Shown here in pieces: positions 14,260 to 23,371 of a stretch of DNA of 29,981 nucleotides (position 1 is its first letter; each line of letters starts with the position of its first letter). The stretch covers positions 1 through 29,981 of the forward strand of contig CAYHEC010000036.1 of NCBI GenBank assembly GCA_964355675.1, in the 5' to 3' direction. Under the pieces are notes generated by a model that made no database searches, had not been told where the DNA came from, and worked only from the letters and a program-made list of their open reading frames with translations. Source of the DNA: CAMBDS01 sp964355675 (GTDB lineage Bacteria; Electryoneota; AABM5-125-24; Hatepunaeales; Hatepunaeaceae). A program made the translations under genes and the position numbers.

Positions 14260-15764
14260 CCAATTACCCCGTCACCATCGGTCTGGAAGTCCACGCGCAA
14301 CTGCTGACTAAGACCAAAATGTTCTGCGGGTGCAAAGCTTCCTACGGAGAGGCTCCTAACACCCTCACCTGCCCTGTCTGTCTGGGCTTGCCGGGAGCCT
14401 TGCCGGTTCCAAATCGGCGGGCTATCGAGATGGCAGTCAAGGTGGGGCTTGCGGCGGGTTGTAGTATAACTCGCGCCACCAAGTTCGACCGGAAGAATTA
14501 CTTCTATCCAGATCTGCCTAAGGGTTACCAGATCAGCCAGTTCGACAAACCGATTTGCGTCGGCGGCAGTCTGGAGATTCGCGGCTCGTTCGGAGTCAAG
14601 CGCGTCGGGATCACCCGGATGCACCTTGAAGAGGATGCGGGGAAGTCCTCGCATGGCAAACAATTACCCTTGGAGGGCGGGTTTAAACCCGTTGACAAAC
14701 AATTACCCTTGGAGGGCGGGTTTAAACCCGCCTGCCAGGAAGAAAATGACGGCACTCTAGTTGACCTGAACCGCTGTGGAGTCGCGCTGATTGAGATCGT
14801 CTCCGAACCGGATATGTCATCACCGGAAGAAGCTTACGCCTATTTAATGGAGATTCGTCGTTTGGTGCGCTGGTTGGGGGTGTGCGACGGCAACCTTGAA
14901 GAGGGGAGCCTGCGTTGTGACGCGAATATCTCCGTCGCCCCCGATGGAGCCGAGCGAGGCGTCCCTGTCGAAATCAAGAACCTGAACAGCTTTCACGGGG
15001 TCGAAAAAGCGATCCGTTACGAGATCGAGCGGCAGTCAGAGGTTATCCGCAACGGCGGTAAAATCACACGGATGACATTGCTTTGGGATGCTGACAAGGG
15101 CGAAACCCGCGTGATGAGGAGCAAGGAAGCTGCGCATGACTACCGGTATTTCCCGGAGCCGGATTTGGTGGAGCTTGAGATCAGTGACAAGATGATGGAG
15201 GAGGCGAAGGGCGCAACGCCCGAGCTACCGTGGCTGAGGCGCGAGCGATATGTTGGGTTGGGACTAAAATCCGACGATGCGGATGTACTGACTGCCGAGC
15301 GCGAGTTTGGGGATTACTTTGAGGAAGTTCTTGGTGGTATTGGCAACGACGTGCCTCGCGCAGTACGTTGGGTGGTCGGTGAGGCTTTGCGGTGGCGGAA
15401 GGAGCTTGGCGGGGGAGAACGGTTCGTAGTCTGCGCGCAAGCGACGGCGGAAGTTGCACGACTTGAGGCATCAGGCAAAATCTCCGGTCTGGCAGCGAAG
15501 ACAGTTTATGAGGAGATGGCGCGCACGGGGCGGTCTGATCCGGCGCAGATCGTGCAGGAAAAGGGGCTGGAGCAGGTGTCTGATACCGGGGCGCTTGAGG
15601 CTGTCATCGCCAAGGTCATCGCCGACAATCCCAGAGAGGTTGAGCGCTATCGGGGTGGGGACTCAAAGCTAAAGGGATTCTTTGTCGGGCAGGTGATGAA
15701 GGCTATGGGGGGAAAGGCTGACCCGAAGGCGACGGGGGAAATTTTGGGAAGGATTTTGGGGTAG
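14256..15764 (+). CDS. gatB: Asp-tRNA(Asn)/Glu-tRNA(Gln) amidotransferase subunit B with repeat insertion
   Basis: Kinase/transamidase subunit that activates Glu-tRNA(Gln) or Asp-tRNA(Asn). ATG 14256 overlaps the gatA stop. The zinc-site cysteines lie in FCGCKA and TCPVCLGLPG; KFDRKNYFYPDLPKGYQISQ, MHLEEDAGKS, LVDLNRCGVALIEIVSEPD and EGSLRCDANIS follow in family order; the YqeY tail domain ends FFVGQVMKAMGGKADP. At 502 residues it is about 26 longer than usual. Residues 135-160 are two 13-residue copies, KQLPLEGGFKPVD and KQLPLEGGFKPAC, coded by a 39-bp palindromic repeat. They sit between EEDAGKSSHG and TLVDLNR, where relatives have only a few residues. The frame stays open, so the gene is probably functional. 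Confidence 0.95.
   Translation: MTNYPVTIGLEVHAQLLTKTKMFCGCKASYGEAPNTLTCPVCLGLPGALPVPNRRAIEMAVKVGLAAGCSITRATKFDRKNYFYPDLPKGYQISQFDKPICVGGSLEIRGSFGVKRVGITRMHLEEDAGKSSHGKQLPLEGGFKPVDKQLPLEGGFKPACQEENDGTLVDLNRCGVALIEIVSEPDMSSPEEAYAYLMEIRRLVRWLGVCDGNLEEGSLRCDANISVAPDGAERGVPVEIKNLNSFHGVEKAIRYEIERQSEVIRNGGKITRMTLLWDADKGETRVMRSKEAAHDYRYFPEPDLVELEISDKMMEEAKGATPELPWLRRERYVGLGLKSDDADVLTAEREFGDYFEEVLGGIGNDVPRAVRWVVGEALRWRKELGGGERFVVCAQATAEVARLEASGKISGLAAKTVYEEMARTGRSDPAQIVQEKGLEQVSDTGALEAVIAKVIADNPREVERYRGGDSKLKGFFVGQVMKAMGGKADPKATGEILGRILG
14658..14735. repeat. Two tandem 39-bp palindromic units inside gatB
   Basis: Unit 1 is 14658-14696 and unit 2 is 14697-14735. The first 34 bases of each are identical (AAACAATTACCCTTGGAGGG plus CGGGTTTAAACCCG), and only the last five differ. 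Unit 2 contains the perfect 18-bp palindrome GGCGGGTTTAAACCCGCC. The same style of core occurs between genes at 24402-24427 and 5300-5317. 39 is a multiple of 3, so the reading frame is kept. Confidence 0.95.
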
Positions 15765-15771
15765 GTACTGC

Positions 15772-15787
15772 CAGATAATTTTATCTG
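15772..15787. terminator. Small A+T-rich hairpin after gatB
   Basis: CAGATAA (15772-15778), loop TT, TTATCTG (15781-15787), 8 bp after the gatB stop. No T-run follows, so a terminator role is uncertain. The remaining bases up to 15903 show no gene. Confidence 0.3.
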
Positions 15788-15903
15788 ACAGAGTCAATAT
15801 AAACGGTCTTACAATTGGTTAAACCAGCAGGTTATCAGTTTTATGGTAACACCGTTTTTAACAGTTAATCTTAAACTTATCAACTAATAGAGCAGAGGCA
15901 ATA

Positions 15904-18057
15904 ATGCACCAAGAAAGCAGGTCACGAGTCCGCTGGGTAGTTCTTCTATTCCAATTGGCTTATTCTTCACTCCAAGCTCAGGATAGCTCAGGAGTAGTTA
16001 AGATTGGCAGTATTTACAATTTCCCCGATTTTGCCCTGGGGATCGCAGTTTCCGGTAATACAGCCTATCTTGCCGATGGGACTGCGGGATTAAAAATATT
16101 CGATGTTTCAGATCCGGGTCACCCAAACGAGCTTGGGTGCTTCGATTCCCGATATGCTAATGACGCCGAAGTAATAGGAAATTTGGTGTATCTGGCTGAT
16201 AATGACGGAGGATTCAAGATAATCGATATAACGGACCCATCTCAACCCGAATTGGTTGGAGAAAATCGAGCCCAAGGTATTGCGTATAGGTTGGCCATAA
16301 GAGATTCACTTGCTCTTGTGACGTGTTTAGAGGATGGAGTACGCATATTCGATATTTCTAATCCTGCCAATCCAAGACAAATCGGACTATATAATTCTCC
16401 AGGAATGGCATCTGATGTATACATTGTCGATACATTAGCTTACATTGCTGACGGGGATGCTGGATTATGCATCCTGAATATTTCCAATCCAGCCAGACCT
16501 CGAAGAGTCAGCTCATTACCTCTTCCGGATATTTCTGTCGGAATCGACGTCGATTCCACTATCATCTATGTTGCGGCTAACAACGCTGGCTTAATTACCG
16601 TTGATGTACAGGACCCCTTACATCCTGTCATAATTGATCGTGATATGAGCGGAGGACAATATTGGGGAGTTACAATCTTAGGTAACTTTGCCTACATTGC
16701 AAACGTTGGTGGTCTGATGACGTACGATATCTCACGTCCTAACGCCCTACAGTTTCTCGATTCATGGTCTGCTGGTCCCAGGTATTATGCCGCATATGCC
16801 ACAGTTGTTGCGGATGATATTGCCTATATCGCCTATGGTGATGCAGACTTGCAAATGATTGATGTTAGTAACCCCAATTCTCTTCAGGTTGCAGGGTCAT
16901 TCGACCCACCAGGAACTGTTAATGATGTTATGGTGGTTGGGAGCTATGCTTACGTCGCTGATGACAAAGATGGTTTGCGTATTGTCGATATTTCCCAGCC
17001 ATCCAGAACGATGGAAGTCGGGTCAATTGATACTCCCGGTGAGGCATTAGGTGTCTTTGTATTAGAAAATTATGCCTATGTGGCAGACAGTTACACCGGC
17101 GGATTACGAATTATCGATATTTCCGACCCGACAAATCCACAAGAGCGTGGTTGGCTCGATACACCTGATTGGGCACATGCCGTTGTTGTGGTCGATAGCT
17201 TGGCCTACGTCGCTGATGGTCAAACCGGGCTGCTGATTGTCGATGTATCCGATGTGTCCAATCCGGTTGTGGTCAGTGAATCCTTTGCGAGTGGTATTGA
17301 TATAGCGGTCAGCGGCCAATATGCGTTTGTTTCGGGATGGGGTGGATTTTGGATATTCGATATTTCCAATCCGAATGATCCACAGGAAGTTAGTCAGACT
17401 CAGATGTTTGAACAAGCTCCAGGCATCGCTGTTTCAGGCAATTATGTTTATGTAACCAACGATTATGTTGGCCTCGTTATTTATGATATCTCAGATCTTG
17501 CCCACCCCAATGAAATTGGATCTGAAATCGTCGAAAGCGAAAGCCCAACTGGAGGTATCTCAATTGTAGAAAATCACGTTTTCTGGACAGGTTGGTATTA
17601 CGGTTTACGAATTACAGAAATATCGAATCCAGAAACCCCTCAATCCGTAGGATATTACCAGACCACCGGCAGGGGTTTGAATACCGCAATTTCTCCGGAT
17701 GGAATGGTGCTGGTCGCCGATGCGACGAACCTTGGGATTTACGATTGTTCAGGGGCACTTAATATCAATAATAGTAATCATGCGTCTCAACCGCTTATGT
17801 TCTCCCTTGACCAAAATTACCCAAATCCGTTTAACGCCTCTACCCTCGTGGCCTATTCTCTGCCGAATACGTCAAAAGTGACATTAAAGCTTTTCGATGA
17901 AGGGGGACGAGAAGTACAGACTTTGGTCAATGATTATCAAAAGGCTGGTTTGTATCGCATCACGCTCGATGCTTCCGATCTTACTACGGGTCTCTATTTC
18001 TATAGACTTCAAGCAGGCGAAACGATCTCGACGAGGAGGATGTTATTACAGAAGTAG
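15904..18057 (+). CDS. Secreted LVIVD-repeat (beta-propeller) protein with type IX sorting tail
   Basis: 717 residues. The N-terminal signal sequence ends near LQAQ (residue ~26). The body is about 14 repeats of ~40-45 residues, each of the pattern YxADxxxGLxIxDISxPxxP; successive cores include LKIFDVS, FKIIDIT, VRIFDIS, LRIVDIS, LRIIDIS and LLIVDVS. Fourteen units would suit two seven-bladed propellers. The C-terminal ~85 residues form a sorting domain beginning FSLDQNYPNPFNAST, with GLYFYRLQAGE and the final RRMLLQK, as in type IX secretion cargo of FCB-group bacteria. It is probably surface-attached or released. Ligand and role are unknown. The gene stands alone between gatB and smc with an A+T-rich leader. 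Confidence 0.88.
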   Translation: MHQESRSRVRWVVLLFQLAYSSLQAQDSSGVVKIGSIYNFPDFALGIAVSGNTAYLADGTAGLKIFDVSDPGHPNELGCFDSRYANDAEVIGNLVYLADNDGGFKIIDITDPSQPELVGENRAQGIAYRLAIRDSLALVTCLEDGVRIFDISNPANPRQIGLYNSPGMASDVYIVDTLAYIADGDAGLCILNISNPARPRRVSSLPLPDISVGIDVDSTIIYVAANNAGLITVDVQDPLHPVIIDRDMSGGQYWGVTILGNFAYIANVGGLMTYDISRPNALQFLDSWSAGPRYYAAYATVVADDIAYIAYGDADLQMIDVSNPNSLQVAGSFDPPGTVNDVMVVGSYAYVADDKDGLRIVDISQPSRTMEVGSIDTPGEALGVFVLENYAYVADSYTGGLRIIDISDPTNPQERGWLDTPDWAHAVVVVDSLAYVADGQTGLLIVDVSDVSNPVVVSESFASGIDIAVSGQYAFVSGWGGFWIFDISNPNDPQEVSQTQMFEQAPGIAVSGNYVYVTNDYVGLVIYDISDLAHPNEIGSEIVESESPTGGISIVENHVFWTGWYYGLRITEISNPETPQSVGYYQTTGRGLNTAISPDGMVLVADATNLGIYDCSGALNINNSNHASQPLMFSLDQNYPNPFNASTLVAYSLPNTSKVTLKLFDEGGREVQTLVNDYQKAGLYRITLDASDLTTGLYFYRLQAGETISTRRMLLQK

Positions 18058-18142
18058 TTCCGATTATACAGGATAACAACAAGTCCGTCGAAAAGAGTTT
18101 CAGAAAGAAATCAAATTCATTTTTCACTTTCACACTACCTAA

Positions 18143-21100
18143 ATGTTCATCTCCCGTCTTGAAATGAACGGCTTCAAGTCGTTCGCCTCGAAAACCGCGC
18201 TTGACTTCCGACCCGGAGTCATGGCGGTCGTCGGCCCCAACGGTTGCGGCAAGACCAATATCGTCGATGCCGTCCGCTGGGTGCTTGGCGAACAACGCAC
18301 CGGCGCGCTCCGCGCTGAGCGGATGGAATCCGTCATTTTCAACGGGACTGCCAAACGCCGACCGCTTGGTATGGCTGAAGTTACGCTCACTGTCGAGAAC
18401 GACCGCGGCGTTCTGCCATCCGCTTACACCCAGGTCGAAATCACTCGCCGCCTCTTCAGGTCGGGCGAGAGCGAATACCTCATCAACCGCACTCCATCAC
18501 GCCTTCGCGATATTCAAGACCTCTTCGTCGATACTGGCTTCGGACACGCAACTTATTCCATTATAGAGCTTTCGATGGTCGAAGGGATCATCTCCGGACC
18601 ATCAGAAGCTCGCCGCGCTCTCTTCGAGGAAGCCGCCGGAGTCGCCAAATTCAAGTCCCGCCGCAACGCCGCCGAAAGACGTCTCGAATCGACCAAAGAA
18701 GCTCTGGAACGACTCAAAGATGTTTACGGGGAAGTCGAGAAAAGCTACCAGACACTGAAACGTCAGTCAAGCCGTGCCCGCCGCTATCAGTCTCTTTCCC
18801 GCGCCCTGCAACTGCGACTACTTGCCGATCTTGCCCGCGAACGACTGGACATTGTCTCCCGCCGTCTGCCAATAGAAAGTCGTCTTTCAGAGATCGAAAA
18901 AGTGCTCCTCGACGCCGAAGGGGACGCCTCGCGCTACTCAACCGAGTTATTGACCCTTGAAGCCGCGGAGATTAATCTCGATGGGAAAATTGGTCGGGCA
19001 CAGGAGACGCTGAAGCGCGTCGAAAGGCGCGAAGCTGAACAAGGTGGTGAACTGGCGCTGATTAAGCAACGCTCTCGTCAATTGATTGCTGATTCTGAAA
19101 ATACTCAAAAGCGAATAGTTGAGTTGAACGCTCTGATCGAGTCTTCGTCTCGCAATGAGATCGCCGCGAAAGCTGAAGCCGAACAGTTGATGAGTCAGTT
19201 GAAAACACTCGAGCAAGCCCGGATAAAACTCGATGAAGAGGCATTTGTTACCGCTGAAAAACTGAGTCAAGCCCGAAAAGAGTTCGAAAAACTTCAGCTT
19301 AAAGAAGCCGATCTTCAGCGGAAACTTTCAACCGAGACCGCACTCTCGAAACGAACTGCAGACGAAAGAATGCGGTTAGAATTATCACTGAAGTCGGCAA
19401 CACAACGACAGAATGACTTAAGCAATCGAGCGTCAGACCTGACTCTCAAGCAGGTTGAAGTGGAAGTATGGCTCACTGAAGCCGAATCGGCTCTGAATGT
19501 CGCCAGAGTCAATCGAGACCAGACGACCCGGACATTAGAGACGGCTCGTAAGCGCCAATCCGCCGCCCAGAGTGCATTTATCAAAATTCGCGCCGAGGCG
19601 GAGACGGCCCACAGCAAATTGACCGCTCACCAGTCGCAAGGAGCATTCCTTGCAGGACTTCCCAAGGCAATCCAGTCAACCTCGTCCGCAAAAAAACTTC
19701 TGACCGTTGCGGCTCGGATTCATTCTAAACCAGAGCATCGTGCGGCAATCGCCGCCGCTCTGCGTCCAATTCTTGAAGCCATTGATTCTGCTGATCTTTC
19801 GGAAGCGATTGATCTCGCTGGAAAATTAGGCAAAGGCGAAGCCGTCTTGCTTAGAGTTCCCGGATCTCATCAAGAATTGCAACCGAGGAAGAATCAACCA
19901 GCTGGACTTACTGCTCTCGCCAGTTTTATCGAAGGCGATGGAATGTTCGAGCAGTTCCTTCGGAATCGTCTCGCGGACGCCTACTTGGTTTCAGATCGCG
20001 TTAGCCTGATTGCTCACTCCAAATGGGCGACGAGCGAAAATGTCCGGTTAGTGACTCCATCTGGAGAATTGCTTGACTCCGATGGAGTGTTGCATGCCGG
20101 AAGCATCGACCCTGAAGGCTACCGGGTGGGCTGGCAGAGCCGACTGAAGGAGCTTGAAGCAAGCGTCGAAGAGTTAGACAGGGCTTCGGATTTTGCTTCG
20201 AAGGAATCGAAAACTGCCGATGTGGTTCTGGCGGACGAAGAGAAGAATTTCAATCAAGCGCGAGCCGCTTTTCAAAAATCCGAAGACACTCTTGCCACTG
20301 CGCAACGCAGTTTTAGTGGGATTGTCTCGGAACTTCAACAGGTGAATTTCAGGTTGAAGGAAACTGCCGAGGAATTACTGAGGCTTGAAACCGCATCCGA
20401 GTCGATACCTGCCGTCAATTCGAATGACTTGGCTACTCTTAAGGCGCTTGGTGAAGAGCATACGACCGTAAATAGGGCAAAGAAACTGGTTTCGGAGAGT
20501 ATCAGCACATTAGAGTCCGATCAACGTGCTTTATCTCAAGGAATAACCAACAACGCCGCTGACCTTGCCCGTACCAGCGAGCGACTGAATCAAGCAAACA
20601 CACGAGCGATGACCTCCGCTCAGGCTGTTGTAAGTTCCACCCAGCAACTTGCAGGGCTTGAAGCAAAAAGCGCCACACTCGCCGAGGAGGAGCGGCGCTC
20701 TGTTCAAGCAGGGGAGAACCTCGATGCGCAGTTAGCATTGGTGAGTCGCGAGAAGAACGAACTCAACAAATCTTTGGATAGTATTCGCGAAGAGAAAAAC
20801 GAAAAATTTGCCCGAAAGCAAGAGGTAAATAAGGCGCTAAAACTGGCTCAGGAGACATTCCGCAACGTTACTGACGAGCGGAATCGCCTTGAGCTCGAGG
20901 CTGTTTCGGGTCGGGAGCGACTACGAGAACTTGACCGTCGTCTGGTCGAAGACGCTGGTACACAACCGGAAGCTATCGTTCCTGATACTCCAAACCGTGC
21001 GGAAGAAGAGTTACAAACTCTGGAATTCAACGATCTCTCTCACGAACAGATCAAGGTTCGTATCCAATCGTTAGGTCCTGTCAATATGTTGGCATTGGAA

Positions 21101-21688
21101 GAGCTTGAGCAAGTCGAGGAGCGTTACCGCTTCCTGACCGACCAGCGGAAGGATCTTGAAGGTGGAGTAGAGTTACTGACCGAAACCATTGATCGCATCA
21201 ATCACGAAGCGCGCCGCCGATTTCGGGAAACTTTTGAGCAAGTCGATACGAATTTCCAGCAACTGTTTCGAACTCTCTTTGAAGGCGGCGAAGCTCGCAT
21301 TACCTTAGAGGGTGGAGATCCGCTTGAATCGGACATTCGGATTTGGGCAACGCCTACCGGGAAGAAAATGCAAGGTTTATCGATGCTGTCGGGCGGTGAG
21401 AAAGCTTTGACGGCACTCTCGCTGTTGTTTGCAATTTATATGGTTCGTCCGAGTCCATTTTGTATATTAGATGAAGTTGACGCACCTCTCGATGACGCAA
21501 ATGTTGCAAGATATAACCGTCTGATTCGTGAATTTTCTGTCAATACTCAATTTATGATCGTAACTCATAACAAGCGTTCGATGGAAGCCGCCGACAACCT
21601 TTTCGGAGTCACTCTTGCGGAGGATGGCGCGTCTCAGCTCGTTTCGGTGCGGCTGGAAGCAAATGGAGCACAAGGTTCGACTGTTTGA
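18143..21688 (+). CDS. smc: Chromosome segregation ATPase SMC
   Basis: Condensin subunit that forms loop-extruding dimers with ScpA/ScpB. 1181 residues, full length. The opening MFISRLEMNGFKSFASKT and Walker A GPNGCGKT (31-38) are canonical, followed by NIVDAVRWVLGEQ. Coiled coil covers about residues 170-510 and 670-1000. The hinge in between includes AALRPILEAIDSADLSEAI and RLADAYLVSD. The C-terminal head carries the signature LSGGEKALTALSLLFAIY (about 1081) and Walker B FCILDEVDAPLDDANV, ending with the switch histidine in VTHNKRSMEAAD. All ATPase motifs are intact. scpA/scpB are not nearby. The leader (18058-18142) shows no strong ribosome binding site. Confidence 0.96.
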   Translation: MFISRLEMNGFKSFASKTALDFRPGVMAVVGPNGCGKTNIVDAVRWVLGEQRTGALRAERMESVIFNGTAKRRPLGMAEVTLTVENDRGVLPSAYTQVEITRRLFRSGESEYLINRTPSRLRDIQDLFVDTGFGHATYSIIELSMVEGIISGPSEARRALFEEAAGVAKFKSRRNAAERRLESTKEALERLKDVYGEVEKSYQTLKRQSSRARRYQSLSRALQLRLLADLARERLDIVSRRLPIESRLSEIEKVLLDAEGDASRYSTELLTLEAAEINLDGKIGRAQETLKRVERREAEQGGELALIKQRSRQLIADSENTQKRIVELNALIESSSRNEIAAKAEAEQLMSQLKTLEQARIKLDEEAFVTAEKLSQARKEFEKLQLKEADLQRKLSTETALSKRTADERMRLELSLKSATQRQNDLSNRASDLTLKQVEVEVWLTEAESALNVARVNRDQTTRTLETARKRQSAAQSAFIKIRAEAETAHSKLTAHQSQGAFLAGLPKAIQSTSSAKKLLTVAARIHSKPEHRAAIAAALRPILEAIDSADLSEAIDLAGKLGKGEAVLLRVPGSHQELQPRKNQPAGLTALASFIEGDGMFEQFLRNRLADAYLVSDRVSLIAHSKWATSENVRLVTPSGELLDSDGVLHAGSIDPEGYRVGWQSRLKELEASVEELDRASDFASKESKTADVVLADEEKNFNQARAAFQKSEDTLATAQRSFSGIVSELQQVNFRLKETAEELLRLETASESIPAVNSNDLATLKALGEEHTTVNRAKKLVSESISTLESDQRALSQGITNNAADLARTSERLNQANTRAMTSAQAVVSSTQQLAGLEAKSATLAEEERRSVQAGENLDAQLALVSREKNELNKSLDSIREEKNEKFARKQEVNKALKLAQETFRNVTDERNRLELEAVSGRERLRELDRRLVEDAGTQPEAIVPDTPNRAEEELQTLEFNDLSHEQIKVRIQSLGPVNMLALEELEQVEERYRFLTDQRKDLEGGVELLTETIDRINHEARRRFRETFEQVDTNFQQLFRTLFEGGEARITLEGGDPLESDIRIWATPTGKKMQGLSMLSGGEKALTALSLLFAIYMVRPSPFCILDEVDAPLDDANVARYNRLIREFSVNTQFMIVTHNKRSMEAADNLFGVTLAEDGASQLVSVRLEANGAQGSTV

Positions 21689-21783
21689 AGATTGTAAGCT
21701 CAGAAGAGGCGTTCTTGCCTTAGCTGGAAGCCCAACCCCGGATCGAGTCTGAGGCAGGCTCTACACGGATAGAGCGGACTTTC

Positions 21784-21948
21784 AGAGTTCGTTGATTTAT
21801 TCGCTTGAGACGCCAATTCGGACAAGATTCTCTTGGAGGGGGGGCTTCAGCCCGCCCTTGTTTGTGCTTGATCGTCCTTTAGGGGGGGCTGAAGCCCCCC
21901 CTCCAAGAGGATCAAATCTCTACTCGAACGAATAAATCAACGAACTCT
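21784..21948. repeat. 165-bp MITE-like element with 20-bp perfect terminal inverted repeats
   Basis: The left end AGAGTTCGTTGATTTATTCG (21784-21803) is the exact reverse complement of 21929-21948. Inside, 21830-21857 and 21882-21909 form a second inverted repeat matching at 27 of 28 positions, and each of those arms is itself a hairpin (GGGCTTCAGCCC on the left; GGGGGGGCTGAAGCCCCCCC on the right). The homology with the copy at 29891 begins 10 bp outside the left terminus (GCGGACTTTC). No coding sequence lies inside. No clear target-site duplication is visible. Confidence 0.85.
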
Positions 21949-21959
21949 AATAGAGTGAA

Positions 21960-21969
21960 GTCACGTGAC
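21960..21969. repeat. Third copy of the GTCACGTGAC palindrome, before the GWxTD gene
   Basis: GTCACGTGACAGC at 21960-21972 matches the left arm core and flank at 12809-12820. It lies 20 bp upstream of the ATG at 21989 and directly after the MITE-like element. Confidence 0.6.
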
Positions 21970-21988
21970 AGCAACCAAACATTAATCC

Positions 21989-23338
21989 ATGAGAATTTTC
22001 AAAGAAATCAACCTCTTCTGCTTGATGCTATCGATTATGCTCGGGGTAGTCTCATTGGCTTCGGCAACAGATTTAACTATCGACGCATTGACCTTCAAGG
22101 CAGATAGCGGCAGAGTCTATCTGGAATTGCACATCGATTTCCCTCGCAGTGCGCTGACACATATAAAGGGTGAGAACGGTTGGCTTGGAGCGGCGAATTT
22201 CAGTGTCTTGATTCAGCGGGATTCTGTTACGCTTGCGCGAGATGAGTGGCGTCTTGAAGATTTGGCCGTTGACCCGTCGGTGGTGGCGTCGGGGCAACGA
22301 ATTGTCGATGCGAGAATCTACGAAATGTATCCAGGCTCTTATCAAGTTTCAGTCGCGGTTACCGATTCACTCTCGGGGGCGAGGGTCTTTCAAAATAAAG
22401 TGATTGATGTTGTTGCTTATCCTGATGATAAATTTAGTTTCTCGAACATACAACTTGCCCAATATATTCTCCGTGGGAGTATTCATCCAAGGTTTGATCG
22501 CGGTGGATTCTCGATAATCCCAAATCCACGGAAGCTCTATGCTCCGCCAGCTCCTATTAATTATTATCTTGAAATTTACCCTGCGTCGGACGACAGTGTC
22601 CCTCGTGAGTATCTAATAAAACCTGCCATTTTCTCCAGCTCATCTGGCAAGTTGAAAACGCTTCCCGCATACACTCGGAGCGGAAGCAGTTCTTTTGCGG
22701 TAATCGACAGTTTTTCTACAATTGGCCTTCCGGGCGACACCTATTATTTTCAATTGGATGTAATCTGCGCTTCAGATACTATATCAAGAAGAGCGAAATT
22801 TCATATTTTCCTTCCTGACAGCATAAAAGCTCTCCCGATCGAACAATCCTACGACAGTGTTGCAGTCATGGAAGAATTTGGGCAAGTTGAGTTCTTGCTG
22901 TCCCGTGAACAGGTTGCCCAAGGCGCTAAAATGAGCGTTGCTGAGAAGGCGTCATTTCTCAGACAGTTCTGGCGTCGCTACGACGACGATCACGAAACAC
23001 CCGAAGTTCCTCTCCGAAAGGTATTTCGTACTCGCGTAAAAGAAGCGGACGACCGCTGGACGAACTCGCGCTCGGCTGGACACCAAACGGATCGGGGCCG
23101 AATATTTGTGATACACGGCGATCCAGACGACCGAGAAACTCATCCGCTCGATAGCCATGCAAAACCTTACGAAACTTGGACCTACAACAGTTTGCAAGGC
23201 GGAGTGATTTTTGCTTTTGTCGATAGAAGTGCGTTGGGTGAATTTACTTTAGTTCATTCGACCTTTCGCGGGGAAGTCTTTAATCCCGAATGGTACGATA
23301 ATTACGTGATAAAAAGCAGTGTCGATACACGAAAATAG
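21989..23338 (+). CDS. Secreted GWxTD domain-containing protein
   Basis: 449 residues with a signal peptide (MRIFKEINLFCLMLSIMLGV, cleavage near SLASA). The middle (residues ~30-280) is beta-rich and unassigned. The C-terminal third matches the GWxTD family: FLRQFWRRYDDDHETP, then RVKEADDRW, GRIFVIHGDPDD, ETWTYNS and VIFAFVDRSALGEFTLVHST. The motif that names the family is not literally present; assignment rests on the FWxxRD-like segment and the IxGxPDD ... YETWxY block. Such proteins are frequent in FCB-group bacteria; function unknown. The start follows the GTCACGTGAC palindrome and has no strong ribosome binding site (AACCAAACATTAATCC). Confidence 0.85.
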   Translation: MRIFKEINLFCLMLSIMLGVVSLASATDLTIDALTFKADSGRVYLELHIDFPRSALTHIKGENGWLGAANFSVLIQRDSVTLARDEWRLEDLAVDPSVVASGQRIVDARIYEMYPGSYQVSVAVTDSLSGARVFQNKVIDVVAYPDDKFSFSNIQLAQYILRGSIHPRFDRGGFSIIPNPRKLYAPPAPINYYLEIYPASDDSVPREYLIKPAIFSSSSGKLKTLPAYTRSGSSSFAVIDSFSTIGLPGDTYYFQLDVICASDTISRRAKFHIFLPDSIKALPIEQSYDSVAVMEEFGQVEFLLSREQVAQGAKMSVAEKASFLRQFWRRYDDDHETPEVPLRKVFRTRVKEADDRWTNSRSAGHQTDRGRIFVIHGDPDDRETHPLDSHAKPYETWTYNSLQGGVIFAFVDRSALGEFTLVHSTFRGEVFNPEWYDNYVIKSSVDTRK

Positions 23339-23371
23339 CAGGAGTCGAAGGCGAGCCGAATTCAAATAGAA

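Larger units (their letters stand above)
21689..21988. other. 300-bp gene-free stretch holding a nested inverted-repeat element
   Basis: After smc. Mostly occupied by the element at 21784-21948 and the GTCACGTGAC copy at 21960-21969. The bases at 21700-21770 include GCCTTAGCTGGAAGC and GTCTGAGGCAGGCTCTAC fragments that look like debris of other hairpin repeats. No gene was seen. Confidence 0.6.

Noticed and set aside
13959..14663. 234-codon minus-strand frame across the gatA-gatB junction
   Set aside because: Antisense to two clearly conserved genes; no family signature.
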